A model generated the notes under the pieces. The model was not told where the DNA came from. It was given only the letters and a program-made list of their open reading frames with translations, and made no database searches. Positions 35,845 through 44,841 of a stretch of 64,000 nucleotides of DNA are shown here, in pieces; the first letter of the stretch is position 1; the number at the start of each line of letters is the position of its first letter. A program made the translations under genes and the position numbers. This stretch comes from DASQPR01 sp963724705 (GTDB lineage: Bacteria; Actinomycetota; Actinomycetes; Mycobacteriales; Micromonosporaceae). The stretch spans positions 434,001-498,000 of the forward strand of contig CAVRVS010000004.1 in assembly GCA_963724705.1 (NCBI GenBank), in the 5' to 3' direction.

Positions 35845-35914
35845 GTCGTCACCGCCTGTGCCCGTTCTCGCGCGCCCGCTCCCTCGACCGGCGGAACAGA
35901 GGATCATTTCAGGC

Positions 35915-36328
35915 ATGGACGTACTCAGCAGCCGAGTTCTGCTGCACCCGCTCGACCTGCGACGAAGCCGACGGTTCTACCGTGACGTTCTCGGCCTCGC
36001 GGTCTACCGGGAGTTCGGCGACCCCGCGGATCCGTCGGTCGTATTCTTTCTCGGCGGCGGCTTCCTGGAAATCTCCGGCGGCGCAGACAAGGCACCCGGG
36101 GCGCCGAACTTGTCGCTATGGCTGCAGGTGCGCGACGTGACGACTGAGCATCAGCGACTTGCGGCGCTCGACATCGAGATCGTACGGCCGCCCGAGCGCG
36201 AGCCGTGGGGTCTGGTGGAGATGTGGATCGCCGATCCAGACGGGATGCGCATCGTGCTCGTCGAGGTGCCCGAAGAGCATCCGCTACGACGAGATAGCAG
36301 AAATCCATCGTTTGGTGACGGCACGTAG
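35915..36328 (+). CDS. VOC-superfamily (glyoxalase/bleomycin resistance-like) protein
   Basis: A 137-residue VOC protein from ATG 35915. The two beta-alpha-beta-beta-beta units are visible: VLLHPLDLRRSRRFYRDVLGLAVYREFG and LSLWLQVRDVTTEHQRLAALDIEIVRPPEREPWGLVEMWIADPDGMRIVLVEVPEEHP. The usual metal ligands are present in part (His in the first strand, Glu in VEMW and VEVP). It is divergent from the lipoprotein gene by about 70 bases. The reaction is not predictable. Confidence 0.85.
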   Translation: MDVLSSRVLLHPLDLRRSRRFYRDVLGLAVYREFGDPADPSVVFFLGGGFLEISGGADKAPGAPNLSLWLQVRDVTTEHQRLAALDIEIVRPPEREPWGLVEMWIADPDGMRIVLVEVPEEHPLRRDSRNPSFGDGT

Positions 36329-36382
36329 CGCACGCCCACCGGCCTCGCCACTAAACGGCGGCCGGACTGCGCCGGCCAGAGG

Positions 36383-37201
36383 TCACCGGGCTTTCGCGAT
36401 GGCGGGAAGCGGCTCGCGGGGCGCATATCGCAGGTGTGTCAACGGTTGTCCGGCGGCCCAGGCGTTGAACGCCCGCAGGTAAAGGGCGACGTGTTCGCGC
36501 GTGTAGCGGCGGCGCATGACTTGGCCGGCTTGGCGGCGTGCCATGGTGAACATGACTCGGCGGAATACGAGCCGCGGATCCTGTTTGGTCAGACCGTCGC
36601 CGTCGATCACACCGTCGTACCACGGGCCGAGGTCGGCGCGCTTGTTGGCCTGCTCGACGAGATAGCTGGCGGCGCCGGCTGCGCTCTTGATCATCCCAGT
36701 CGCGGCGGCCATGCGCTCACCGACCTTGACGAACTCTCGTAGTTTGGGATGTTCGGACAGTGTGGCCACGATCTGGTGGTTGGACACGCCGGCCGACCCG
36801 CTCGACCAGTTCGCTTCGGGACGGTTCTCATACAGCCATACCGTGCGGACCATCGCGGCGAGCATCGAGGTGGACTTTTCGCCCTCGATCGCGAGCACAT
36901 CGGCGGCGTTACGTCGTTTGCCGATATCGAGGACATCGAAGGTCGCCGCGTCAACGCCGGTGATCACGAGCATGTCGACCGGCTGGTCCGCCTCCACGAC
37001 TGCGGCGAGACGATGCTGGCCGTCAGTGAGGACACCGTTGGTGTCTAACGCGATGCCTTGATGGGTGACCATCCATTCACCGCGGCGGATCGCATCGGCG
37101 AACGAGCGAACGACAGCCTTGGACAGCGGCCGATTGCTCGTATTTGCCGCCAACATCGCGGCCGCCTTGTCGGGGGTGATGGTCTGTACCCTACTGCGCA
37201 C
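36383..37201 (-). CDS. ParB-like DGQHRL-motif protein, phage/plasmid type
   Basis: A 272-residue protein from GTG 37201 after GAGGATTCAGG. The N-terminal domain resembles ParB-like nuclease domains: TITPDKAAAMLAAN, NRPLSKAVVRSFADAIRRGEWMVTHQGIAL, then the signature DTNGVLTDGQHRLAAVVEADQPVDMLVITGV and DVLDIGKRRNAADVLA. The C-terminal half is helical and basic (RVMFTMARRQAGQVMRRRYTREHVALYLRAFNAW). Similar proteins are frequent in actinophages and mobile elements; their role is unclear. It is not a chromosomal ParB (no HTH like KorB). Convergent with the VOC gene. Confidence 0.7.
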   Translation of the reverse strand: MRSRVQTITPDKAAAMLAANTSNRPLSKAVVRSFADAIRRGEWMVTHQGIALDTNGVLTDGQHRLAAVVEADQPVDMLVITGVDAATFDVLDIGKRRNAADVLAIEGEKSTSMLAAMVRTVWLYENRPEANWSSGSAGVSNHQIVATLSEHPKLREFVKVGERMAAATGMIKSAAGAASYLVEQANKRADLGPWYDGVIDGDGLTKQDPRLVFRRVMFTMARRQAGQVMRRRYTREHVALYLRAFNAWAAGQPLTHLRYAPREPLPAIAKAR

Positions 37202-37364
37202 CCTGAATCCTCACTCCTGCATCACGATCTACACATGGTCGGCGCCCCGTCGATCTCGGCCGTGCCAGACCGCCAACCGATCGGCCGCTGGCGACCATGA
37301 TGACACAGGCGACAACCGAGCAGCGGCAGACGGTTCGTCGCGGTGCGGTCCGCCGTTGTCGCGC

Positions 37365-38377
37365 TTAGTGCAGATCGGACTGACGGTACGCGGTCGGGTC
37401 ACGCAGAGTCTGATCAGCATCCGCAAAGGGATCCTGCGGTATGGGGAACTGCGCGGTCGGAGACGCGTGACGGCCGGGCGCTCCGTAGACCGACGGAACA
37501 ACACGTGTTGGCGCCGCGTAGCCGCTGGCCTGCGTCGGCTGGCCGTACTGCTGCGGTTCGTCCCCATCGGTCCCAACTTCGTTGGCTCCACGCCGCCAGA
37601 GCAGCGTGCCGATCACGGCGATTCCCGCCGAGCACGAGCAGAGCACCAATCGTGTACGCCAGCCACATCAGCGAGCCTCCGTCGCCGCTTGACGAGGCGC
37701 CGCCGAGCAGCGATGACCGATCCGTTGGCGCCGCCTCGACGCCGGGCGTACCGGCCGCTGCCGGATCGCTAGCCGCAGCGGTCGGACTTGGCGTCGGCGA
37801 TGGATCTGGCGGAGGCGGCACGGGCTGTCCTGATGCGACGATTTCGGACTGATACGGCCCCGCCGAGCTGGCGCCTCCGTCGCTTCGCTTCGGTTGCACC
37901 TGTACGGAAAGCGTAAGACTGGTGCCGGGCATCTTCTTGTTGAACACCAGCAGGTATTGAAGGTTCACTCCGCCACCCGGCGGCAGCGGGAGCGTGCCTG
38001 AGGTCGATCTGATCGTTTGCGGTGACAACGCCGCTGTGCACACCGTGCTGGGTGAACGTTCCGACGTTATGCGGCCCGCCGAGAACCCGTTGACGCTGGA
38101 GGTGGACCAGGTCTCCGACGAGCCCATCCGCCTGGAGCACGAAGGACACGTTGAGGTTCCGGAGACTTTGCTGTGTCTGGTTAACCACGTGCAGCGTGAA
38201 AGGCTGCGGATCGCCTCCGCTCTGAAACTGTGCGGGCATGTTGTCGACGCTCACCTGGCAACACCGATCGCCGTCGGCGAACGCCGCCGACGACGCGGTG
38301 AGAACTGCGGCCGGCGCCGCGATCAGTACGCCCAACAGGGTCACCAGCACCCTGAGGTGGAACGATTTACGCGACAT
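37365..38377 (-). CDS. Secreted, C-terminally anchored surface protein, frameshifted
   Basis: Start at ATG 38377 gives a Sec signal (SRKSFHLRVLVTLLGVLIAA, ending SSAAFA) and CCQVSVDNMPAQFQSGGDPQPFTLHVVNQTQQSL. The middle frame carries TLPLPPGGGVNLQYLLVFNK and TSLTLSVQVQPKRSDGG, a proline/serine stalk PVPPPPDPSPTPSPTA, and a membrane span SLMWLAYTIGALLVLGG; the last frame completes the span (CSAGIAVIGTLLWRRG) and adds a cytoplasmic tail rich in Gln/Pro/Tyr. Two extra bases (near 38010 and 37630) explain the breaks, giving about 336 residues; further small shifts near 38080 are possible. A cell-surface protein with stalk and anchor; function unknown. Confidence 0.65.
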
Positions 38378-38508
38378 ATGTCCGATCCTTGCGACGCGCG
38401 CCAACGCCGCCCGTCGGCATCCGGACACCGTACGGCGATGCGTGATGCCAGGCAAGCCGAGAACGCCGACGGTGTTGTGTCCGTCTTCCTCTCGCGTTCT
38501 GCCTTTCG

Positions 38509-39420
38509 CTAGACGGTGACGCGTGCCGCACTGGCGAGATGCGTCGACAGCAGCTGTCCCGCTCTGTCCAGCGCAGCGACCGCTTCGTCGAGCATCGGAT
38601 AGAAGGTTTGGAAGACGTGCGGCACCCTAGGGGTGATGTCGAGGGTGACCTCGACGTCGGCGGTGGCGGCCGCTCGCGCGAGGCGGATGGCGTCGTCGAG
38701 CAGGACCTCGTGAGTTCCGGCCTGGATGACAAGGGGCGGCAGGCCCGACAGGTCGGCGAAGATGGGGCTGATCAGGCCGAGAGCGGCGTCTTGTCCGCCC
38801 GTATAGTCCGTGATTCGGGATCGCAGGTTGTCTTCGCTCATCAGCAGGTCGACATCTCGCTTGGTTTTCATGGTCTGACCGGCCAGGGTGAGGTCGGCAT
38901 AGGGTGACATGACCAAGGCCGCGGCGGGCAAGGGCAGCCCGTGATCTCGGGCGTTGACCAGGGTGGCGACGGCGAGCCCTCCGCCGGCGGACTCGCCGGC
39001 AAAGACGATGTCCGACGGCGCTGTTCCGTTTTGCAGGAGGGCTTCGTAAGCGGCCAGAGCATCGTCGACCGCGGCCGGATACGGGTGCTCGGGGGCGAGC
39101 CGGTAGTCCACCGAGAAGACCTTCGCACTCGTCCGGCGGCCGACCTGCGAGGCCAGGCTTGCGGTGCTGACCGCGTCCCCGAGTACGTACACGCCGCTAT
39201 GGAAGTACAGGACAACGTGGCGCTCTTCGACCCCGTCGATGGTGATCTCGGCTGTCGGGACGGCACCTAGTGCAGCCGCGGTCACGGTCACATCGGCGGG
39301 CAGCGGCTGCGCCGATGTCAACTCGCGGAGGAGCCGTCGTTGCTCGCTCACGTCGATATCGGCGGGGAACGCTGACTGTCGCAGGATTGCTTCGAGGTTC
39401 TCTAGCTGCTCGGTGCTCAT
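38509..39420 (-). CDS. HSL-family esterase/lipase (alpha/beta hydrolase)
   Basis: A 303-residue esterase from ATG 39420. HSL-type fold: oxyanion region VVLYFHSGVYVLGDAVS (residues 69-85), SVDYRLAPEHPYPAAVDDALAAYEAL, nucleophile FAGESAGGGLAVA (Ser144), acid PPLVIQAGTHEVLLDDA and His in PRVPHVFQTF. The usual HGGG is HSGV here, a notable change at the oxyanion hole. Length is typical. Longer frame upstream to 39921 is not supported. Likely a soluble esterase of unknown substrate. Confidence 0.88.
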   Translation of the reverse strand: MSTEQLENLEAILRQSAFPADIDVSEQRRLLRELTSAQPLPADVTVTAAALGAVPTAEITIDGVEERHVVLYFHSGVYVLGDAVSTASLASQVGRRTSAKVFSVDYRLAPEHPYPAAVDDALAAYEALLQNGTAPSDIVFAGESAGGGLAVATLVNARDHGLPLPAAALVMSPYADLTLAGQTMKTKRDVDLLMSEDNLRSRITDYTGGQDAALGLISPIFADLSGLPPLVIQAGTHEVLLDDAIRLARAAATADVEVTLDITPRVPHVFQTFYPMLDEAVAALDRAGQLLSTHLASAARVTV

Positions 39421-39838
39421 GGAGGATCTCCCTTCGGTTGGGTTGGTTGGCAGCGCTCCCAGGCGCGGGACCCTGTCAATCCACCGCTGAAACTTCCTGC
39501 CGGCAGGCGGGCCACTATCAGGCTTGTCGCCGGGCAGGTGAGGAGGCGTCACCGGATCACGGTGATTCGCGCGGGACGAGCACCGCAGAACCGTCCGTCG
39601 CAACCTTGGTGTGGCATTGGCGACCTGGTGACGGTGGGCTTGTGGGCCGGGCTCGGAGTTCAACGATCGCGAGTTTGAGTAATCGGACACCGTTCCTGAG
39701 GTGCCCGCCCGGGCGGAGACCGGACATACAGCGCGCCGTACCAGGCAAAGACACTCAAGGCATACGACCGCCCGGAACAGGGCTGGCAAGGGCGCGCGTT
39801 GCTGTTTCACGGTCGGCGTCCGGCAGGAGAATGACGGT
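39421..39838. other. Divergent intergenic region
   Basis: 418 bases between the esterase and the cupin gene. It should contain both promoters. I see no gene, strong inverted repeat or RNA in it. Confidence 0.45.
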
Positions 39839-40171
39839 ATGCAGAAGATCTCACTGGAGGCGCTCGCCCGGCAGCAGGTCGACATGGCGGCTTCCGCCGG
39901 CGGCGGACACACCGCGGACACGGTGTATGGCGGTCACGAGAAGGTGCTCCGCCAGGTGGTCATCGGGATGACCGGACATGCGGTGTTGGCCGAGCACGAG
40001 AATCCGGGCGAGGCGACCGTGCAGGTGTTGCACGGGCGGGTCCGGCTGTCGGCCGGTGACCGGTCGTGGGAGGGCCGGGCCGGAGATCTTCTCATCGTGC
40101 CCGACGCCCGGCACAGCGTCGAGGCGTTGGAAGACTCGGCTGTCCTGCTGACGGTCGCGAAACTCCGCTGA
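39839..40171 (+). CDS. Small cupin-domain protein
   Basis: A 110-residue single cupin domain from ATG 39839 with AGGAGA eight bases upstream. Cupin strands: VVIGMTGHAVLAEHENPGEATVQVLHGRVRLSAGDRSWEGRAGDLLIVPDARHSVEALEDSAVLLTVAKL. Metal ligands are partial: His and Glu in LAEHENPGE, a His in ARHSVEA, and no first HxH. It may be a sensor or isomerase. It ends 106 bases before the SecA2-like gene on the same strand; cotranscription is possible. Confidence 0.82.
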   Translation: MQKISLEALARQQVDMAASAGGGHTADTVYGGHEKVLRQVVIGMTGHAVLAEHENPGEATVQVLHGRVRLSAGDRSWEGRAGDLLIVPDARHSVEALEDSAVLLTVAKLR

Positions 40172-40277
40172 CGCCGCGGTCAGCAAACGATCAATCGAAA
40201 CCTTCGCGGGTACGGGCGGGTGTCGATGCCAGGCGGTGGGAGACCGGATCTGACCGAGGGCCGCCTAGAGTAGCGGA

Positions 40278-42661
40278 GTGGGAATCACGGATCGGTTGAA
40301 GAAGTCCTTTCGCCAGCTGCTGCAACGGCCCGGTGCCACGGTCAGCCTCGCGCCGTATGAGGCGCTGATAGGCGACATCGAGGACCGGGAGACCGAGATT
40401 CGTGGGTGGTCCGATGCGCAGCTGACGTCCGCCGCACGAGCGATGCTGCCGGGTGTCGACGAACGATCTGAGGCTGCCGATATCGACGACGCCGAGGCCG
40501 GAGCCCTCGCTGCTGCGTTGACGCGCGACGAGATCATCGAGGTGTGCGCGCTAGGTCGCGAGGCCGGCCGCCGTGCGCTCGGGGAGCGGGCGTTCGACGT
40601 CCAGCTGTTCGGCGCGATGGCGATGCTCGACGGGCGGGTCGCGGAGATGGCAACCGGCGAGGGCAAGACACTCGCCGCCGCCATCGCGGCGTTCGGGCAT
40701 GTGGTACGTGGCTCACGCGTACACGTGCTGACCGTCAACGACTATCTCGCCCGCCGCGACGCGACGTGGATGGGACCGGTCTACGAACTCCTCGGTCTCA
40801 CCGTCGGCAGCGGTCGGCGAAGGCAGCACCCACGACGAGCGCGCCGCGGCGTACGCATGCGACGTCACGTACGCATCGATCAGTGAGGCCGGCTTCGACT
40901 TCCTGCGCGATCAGTTGATCGTCGATGCGGCCGACTCCGTTCTCCCGCCGATGTCGACGGTCATCATCGACGAGGCCGACTCGATCCTGATCGACGAGGC
41001 CCGTGTGCCGCTCGTGCTCGCCGGCAGCATCGGTGACACGGACGACGAGAGCATCGCGGCGGCGACCGCGACTCTGGTCGCGACGTTGCGGCCCGGCCGC
41101 GATTTCAATGTCGTCGACGACCGTCGCAACGTCCAGCTCACCAACCGCGGCGCGGTCGTCGTCGAGCGTGCGTTCGGCGGGATCGACCTCTACGACGAGG
41201 ACAGCCTCCATCGACTGACCGCGGTCAACCAGGCGCTGCACGCCCGGGCGCTGCTCACTCGCGACGTCGACTACATCGTGCGCGACGGCAAGGTCGCGCT
41301 CGTCGACGAGTTCCGCGGCCGGGTCGCCCAGCCGCCGGCGCTGGCCGGATGGGTTGCAGGCCGCGGTCGAGGCCAAGGAGGGCCTTGTCGCGACGGACGA
41401 AGGACAGGTCCTCGGGTCGATCACCGTACAGGCGTTCATCGGGTTGTATCCGACCGTGTGCGGCATGACCGGCACGGCGATGAAGATCGGTGACCAGCTG
41501 CGCGAGTTCTACCGTCTCGAGGTAGCCGTCATCCCACCGAACACGTCCGTGCATCCGCGTCGACGAGCCCGACCGTGTCTACGCGAGCGCCGAGGAGAAG
41601 GAAGTCGCGCTGATCGCCGAGGTCGCCGCGGCGCACGAGACCGGCCGCCCGGTGCTGGTCGGCACGCTGGACGTCGCCGAGTCGGAGCGGCTGGCGACGC
41701 GCCTGCGGGCACAGGGCATCGAATGCGTCGTACTCAACGCGAAGAACGACGCGGAGGAAGCCGCGATCATCGCCGAGGCCGGCGGCGTCGGCGCGGTGAC
41801 CGTCTCGACCCAGATGGCCGGTCGCGGCACCGACATCCGCCTCGGTGGCAGCACCGAGGCGCGATCGAGACGAGGTCGTCGAGCTGGGCGGTCTCTACGT
41901 CATCGGAGCCGGCCGGCACGACAGCAGCCGGGTCGACGACCAGCTCCGCGGCCGCGCCGGTCGCCAGGGTGACCCGGGCGGTTCGGTCTTCTTCGTCAGC
42001 GCCGAGGATTCGTTGGTCGTCACGAACGAGGAGCACGTCGACGGTCGTGCCGACTGGGATGGTCGGATAACAGCTCCGAACGCGGACGAGGCGGTCGCGC
42101 ACGCTCAGCGGGTCGCTGAGGGCGTTGCCTTCGAGATCCACCGCAACACCTGGCGGTACGGAGTCCTGATCGAACGCCAGCGTCAGCTGCTCGCAGCCCG
42201 GCGCGCGGAGTTGCTCACCACGGACGCCGCAGCGGAGCTGATCAGCGAGCGCAGCGAGCACTACGCAGAGGTGGCAGAGGAGATCGGTGATGAGGCGACC
42301 GCCCGAATCGCGCGATTGATCGCGCTCTACCAGCTCGACGAGGGCTGGGCCGACCATCTCGCTATGCTCGCGGACATTCGCGAAGGCGTGCATCTGCGCG
42401 CGCTTGGACGCCAGGATCCGCTCGATGAGTTCCACCGCGCCGCGATCCCGGCGTTCCGCGAGTTCATGGCCGACCGCCGAGGACAAGACCGTGGAGACGT
42501 TCGACGCTGCAACGATAGACAGTCCTGACTGGACGCCGGACGACATAGGCCTGTCACGACCGTCGGCGACGTGGACGTACATGGTCCACGACAACCCGTT
42601 CGGCTCGGAGATCGAGCGCTTTTTCGCGAACGCCGCGCGGGCGCTCCTCGGCCGTACCTGA
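40278..42661 (+). CDS. secA2: Accessory preprotein translocase ATPase SecA2, five frameshifts
   Basis: GTG 40278. In sequence: N-terminal nucleotide fold with GERAFDVQLFGAMAMLDGRVAEMATGEGKTLAAA (Walker A), HVLTVNDYLARRDATWMGPVYELLGL, FDFLRDQLIVD, STVIIDEADSILIDEARVPL (DEAD), cross-linking domain, QAAVEAKEGL, TVCGMTGTAMKIGDQLREFY, VLVGTLDVAESERLA, VTVSTQMAGRGTDIRLGG, QLRGRAGRQGDPGGSVFFVS. The wing and C-terminal zinc-binding SEC-C tail of SecA1 are absent, typical for actinobacterial SecA2. Single extra bases near 40812, 41332, 41557, 41862 and 42477 split it; removing them gives exactly 793 codons. Known SecA2 exports a subset of proteins with SecYEG. Errors are likelier than decay, since all codons between are intact. 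Confidence 0.88.
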
Positions 42662-42737
42662 GAGCGGCACGGCTTGCAACCGACCGTCCCGCCCAGATGA
42701 TCAACTCTGCGTGCTCGCGTCGATTGCGCTGTGTCCT

Positions 42738-42915
42738 TCACAGGCGCTCGGCGCCTGCGTCGCCGATCGGCGTAGCGACGGACGCTGCGATGTCGCTTCG
42801 GATGGTGCTCAGAGTCGGCGAGCGCGCGCTCACGCATCGGTTCGTCGATCGGGTTCGTGCTGTAGCGGGCCGCTCGGTAGAGATCGGCGAGCGAAATCAG
42901 TGCCGGCGTGCTCAC
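42738..42915 (-). CDS. Possible small protein, one frameshift
   Basis: Weakly supported. From GTG 42915 the frame reads MSTPALISLADLYRAARYST and NPIDEPMRERALADSEHHP, which looks like real protein; the frame then runs antisense into secA2. A one-base shift near 42800 changes to DIAASVATPIGDAGAERL and a TGA at 42738-42740, giving about 58 residues. There is no clear ribosome site and no recognised family. The remaining gap (42662-43119) holds nothing else I can identify. Confidence 0.25.
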
Positions 42916-43119
42916 ATGGTGCCCTCGAGACGGTCGGCAGCGAAAGGGGCGGACCCGGCTTGCGATGTACGCCGGGCGTGGCGATCGACGCGGCCAGCGC
43001 GGCAACATACGGCAGGTATCCAACGACGCGTCCGCTCGGCGTAGTTGCGCACGTTGATCCCGCGAGAGTCCTGGCGACATCCACGATGATCCGAAACTGC
43101 CGCACTAGAGTCAGGTGGT

Positions 43120-43704
43120 ATGAGGGATCGATCCTTCGCGCCCGTTTCGCGCACCGACGAGGCGAGCGTATATGCGACTCTCGTTTCGGCGTTCGCCGAT
43201 GATCCGGTCGAGCGTTGGCTCTATCCCGACAAGCAGAGCTATTTGGACCGGTTTCCCGGCTTCCTGACGGCATTCGGCGGCACGGCATTCGACGAGCACG
43301 CCGTCTGGCGGCTTGCCGACTTTGCGGCGGTGGCGATGTGGTTGCCGCCGGGCGTCGAGCCGGACGGCGACGCCATCGTCGGCTATCTCACCGAGACCGT
43401 CGATCCGGGCAAGCACGCCGACACCTACGCGGCGCTTGAACAGATGGAGGCGGCCCACCCGAGTTTTCCGCACTGGTATCTCCCCTGGCTCGGCGTGGAT
43501 GCCGCGCTCCGGGGCACGGGACTCGGCGGCCGGTTGCTGAAGTTGTGCCTCGACATCGTCGATCAGGATCATTTGCCCGCGTACCTGGAAACCCCCAACC
43601 CGCGAACCGTTCCCTTCTACGAACGTCACGGTTTCGTGGTCATCGGGCAGGCACAAGCCGGCGCCTGCCCGCCCATCGTGTTCATGCTGAGATCGGCGTC
43701 GTAG
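43120..43704 (+). CDS. GNAT-family N-acetyltransferase
   Basis: A 194-residue GNAT enzyme. The acetyl-CoA binding core is WYLPWLGVDAALRGTGLGGRLLKLCLDI (motif A, R/Q-x-x-G-x-G/A as RGTGLGG), preceded by YATLVSAFADDPVERWLYP and followed by YLETPNPRTVPFYERHGFVVIGQ. Length and order match GNAT proteins with a preceding ADDPV-type alpha1 helix. Acceptor amine unknown. It is followed by the DinB gene in the same direction after about 50 bases. Confidence 0.9.
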   Translation: MRDRSFAPVSRTDEASVYATLVSAFADDPVERWLYPDKQSYLDRFPGFLTAFGGTAFDEHAVWRLADFAAVAMWLPPGVEPDGDAIVGYLTETVDPGKHADTYAALEQMEAAHPSFPHWYLPWLGVDAALRGTGLGGRLLKLCLDIVDQDHLPAYLETPNPRTVPFYERHGFVVIGQAQAGACPPIVFMLRSAS

Positions 43705-43756
43705 CACCGGCGACCGCCATGCGTGCGCGATGTCGGTCGTGTGGCAGGGTGTCTGG

Positions 43757-44275
43757 ATGATCTGGACCGCTCCCGACGTTGCCCGCCCAGGCGGCTCAAC
43801 TGCCGCGCCCGAACCCGAACTTCTTCGCGGCCTGCTCGACTGGCACCGGGCCACGCTGCTCTACAAGTGCGCCGGCCTGACGGGTGCGCAGTTGGCGACC
43901 GCACCGATCGCCGCGTCGAACCTGTGCCTGCTCGGCTTGATCCGGCACTTGTCGAAGGTGGAGCGGATCTGGTTCCGCGAGCGTTTTGCGGGCGAGGCGG
44001 TGCCGCGTCTGTACTCGACGCCGCAGCGGCCCGACGCCGACTTTGAAGAGGTCGACGGTGACCAGGCAGAAGCCGCGTACGCGGCCCTGCTCGCCGAGCA
44101 GGAAGCCGCCCGGGCGATCGCGGCGGGCGCCTCGTTGGATGACTCGGTTACCGATGCGGACGGCGACGAGATCTCGCTGCGGTTCATCTACGTACACATG
44201 ATCGGCGAGTACGCGCGGCACAACGGCCACGCCGACCTCGTACGCCAGTGTCTGGACGGTGTCACGGGCGCCTGA
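43757..44275 (+). CDS. DinB-family protein (DUF664)
   Basis: A 172-residue four-helix protein from ATG 43757 (MIWTAPDVARPGG), preferred over 43730 because homologues start this way. Features: ELLRGLLDWHRATLLYKCAGLTGAQLATAPIAASNLCLLGLIRHLSKVERIWFRERFAGE (His at both ends of the helical pair, typical metal ligands) and SLRFIYVHMIGEYARHNGHADLVRQ with a third His. The three-His set is complete. DinB-like DUF664 proteins are metal-binding and often thiol-dependent enzymes in actinobacteria; the substrate here is unknown. Confidence 0.88.
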   Translation: MIWTAPDVARPGGSTAAPEPELLRGLLDWHRATLLYKCAGLTGAQLATAPIAASNLCLLGLIRHLSKVERIWFRERFAGEAVPRLYSTPQRPDADFEEVDGDQAEAAYAALLAEQEAARAIAAGASLDDSVTDADGDEISLRFIYVHMIGEYARHNGHADLVRQCLDGVTGA

Positions 44276-44324
44276 GCTCGACGTTCCGGCTGCCAGCTCA
44301 CCGTGGCGGCTGGTGCAGGAGCGG

Positions 44325-44780
44325 TTACGCCGTGGCTCCGTAGTTCTGAGCTTCGATGGCCTTGACGGTCTTTCCGAACTGGTTTGCCAGGGCGCGCTTG
44401 CCGAGGGTGCCGACCAGGAGCTCGAGCATCCGTCCTTTGAGATTCTTGCCTTCGCGAACGACCACGACGTCCACGTCGGTGGTGCCGTTGGGTTGCCGCG
44501 CGAAGGTGTACGTGTGACCCGAGGCACGGCCCCACGCGTTGGAATCGGTGGTCTTCATGACGACTCGGTTGGGCTCGGACCAGTCATATTGCAGGCGCTC
44601 CCAGATGCCACGCGAACCTTCCGTGACGTCGGCGTGGCCGGGGCTCTGGTCATGCACCTTGAGGTAGTCGTCAGCGCTATTGCCAAAGAGCTTCGAGCGG
44701 TCTGGGCCGAAGTCAGTGAGCCCAGCGACAAACTGCTCGGGCGTCGCGGTGGTTGTCTGATGGATGTGGATCGTGGCCAC
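44325..44780 (-). CDS. SRPBCC (START/polyketide-cyclase-like) family protein
   Basis: A 151-residue SRPBCC fold protein: MATIHIHQTTTATPEQFVAGLTDFGPDRSKLFG, SPGHADVTEGSRGIWERLQYDWSEPNRVVMKTTDSN, SGHTYTFARQPNGTTDVDVVVVREGKNLKGRMLELLVGTLGK and a C-terminal long helix (ALANQFGKTVKAIEAQNYG). These bind hydrophobic ligands in a deep pocket. It lies convergent to the DinB gene. Function unknown. Confidence 0.85.
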   Translation of the reverse strand: MATIHIHQTTTATPEQFVAGLTDFGPDRSKLFGNSADDYLKVHDQSPGHADVTEGSRGIWERLQYDWSEPNRVVMKTTDSNAWGRASGHTYTFARQPNGTTDVDVVVVREGKNLKGRMLELLVGTLGKRALANQFGKTVKAIEAQNYGATA

Positions 44781-44841
44781 GGCTGCTCCTGGCTCGAGTG
44801 AGGTGACGTATCACGAGACGTTCAGAGCAATGCGCAGACGT

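Noticed and set aside
40800..42480. Programmed ribosomal frameshifting in secA2
   Set aside because: Five independent +1 shifts at unrelated sequences, without slippery sites or pseudoknots, cannot be programmed. Sequence error is far simpler.
41767..43080. Long minus-strand open frame (437 codons) opposite secA2
   Set aside because: It is the reverse shadow of secA2 in high-GC DNA, with a composition rich in Arg/Ala/Gly; only its first 40 codons (42915 down) look protein-like and are reported separately.
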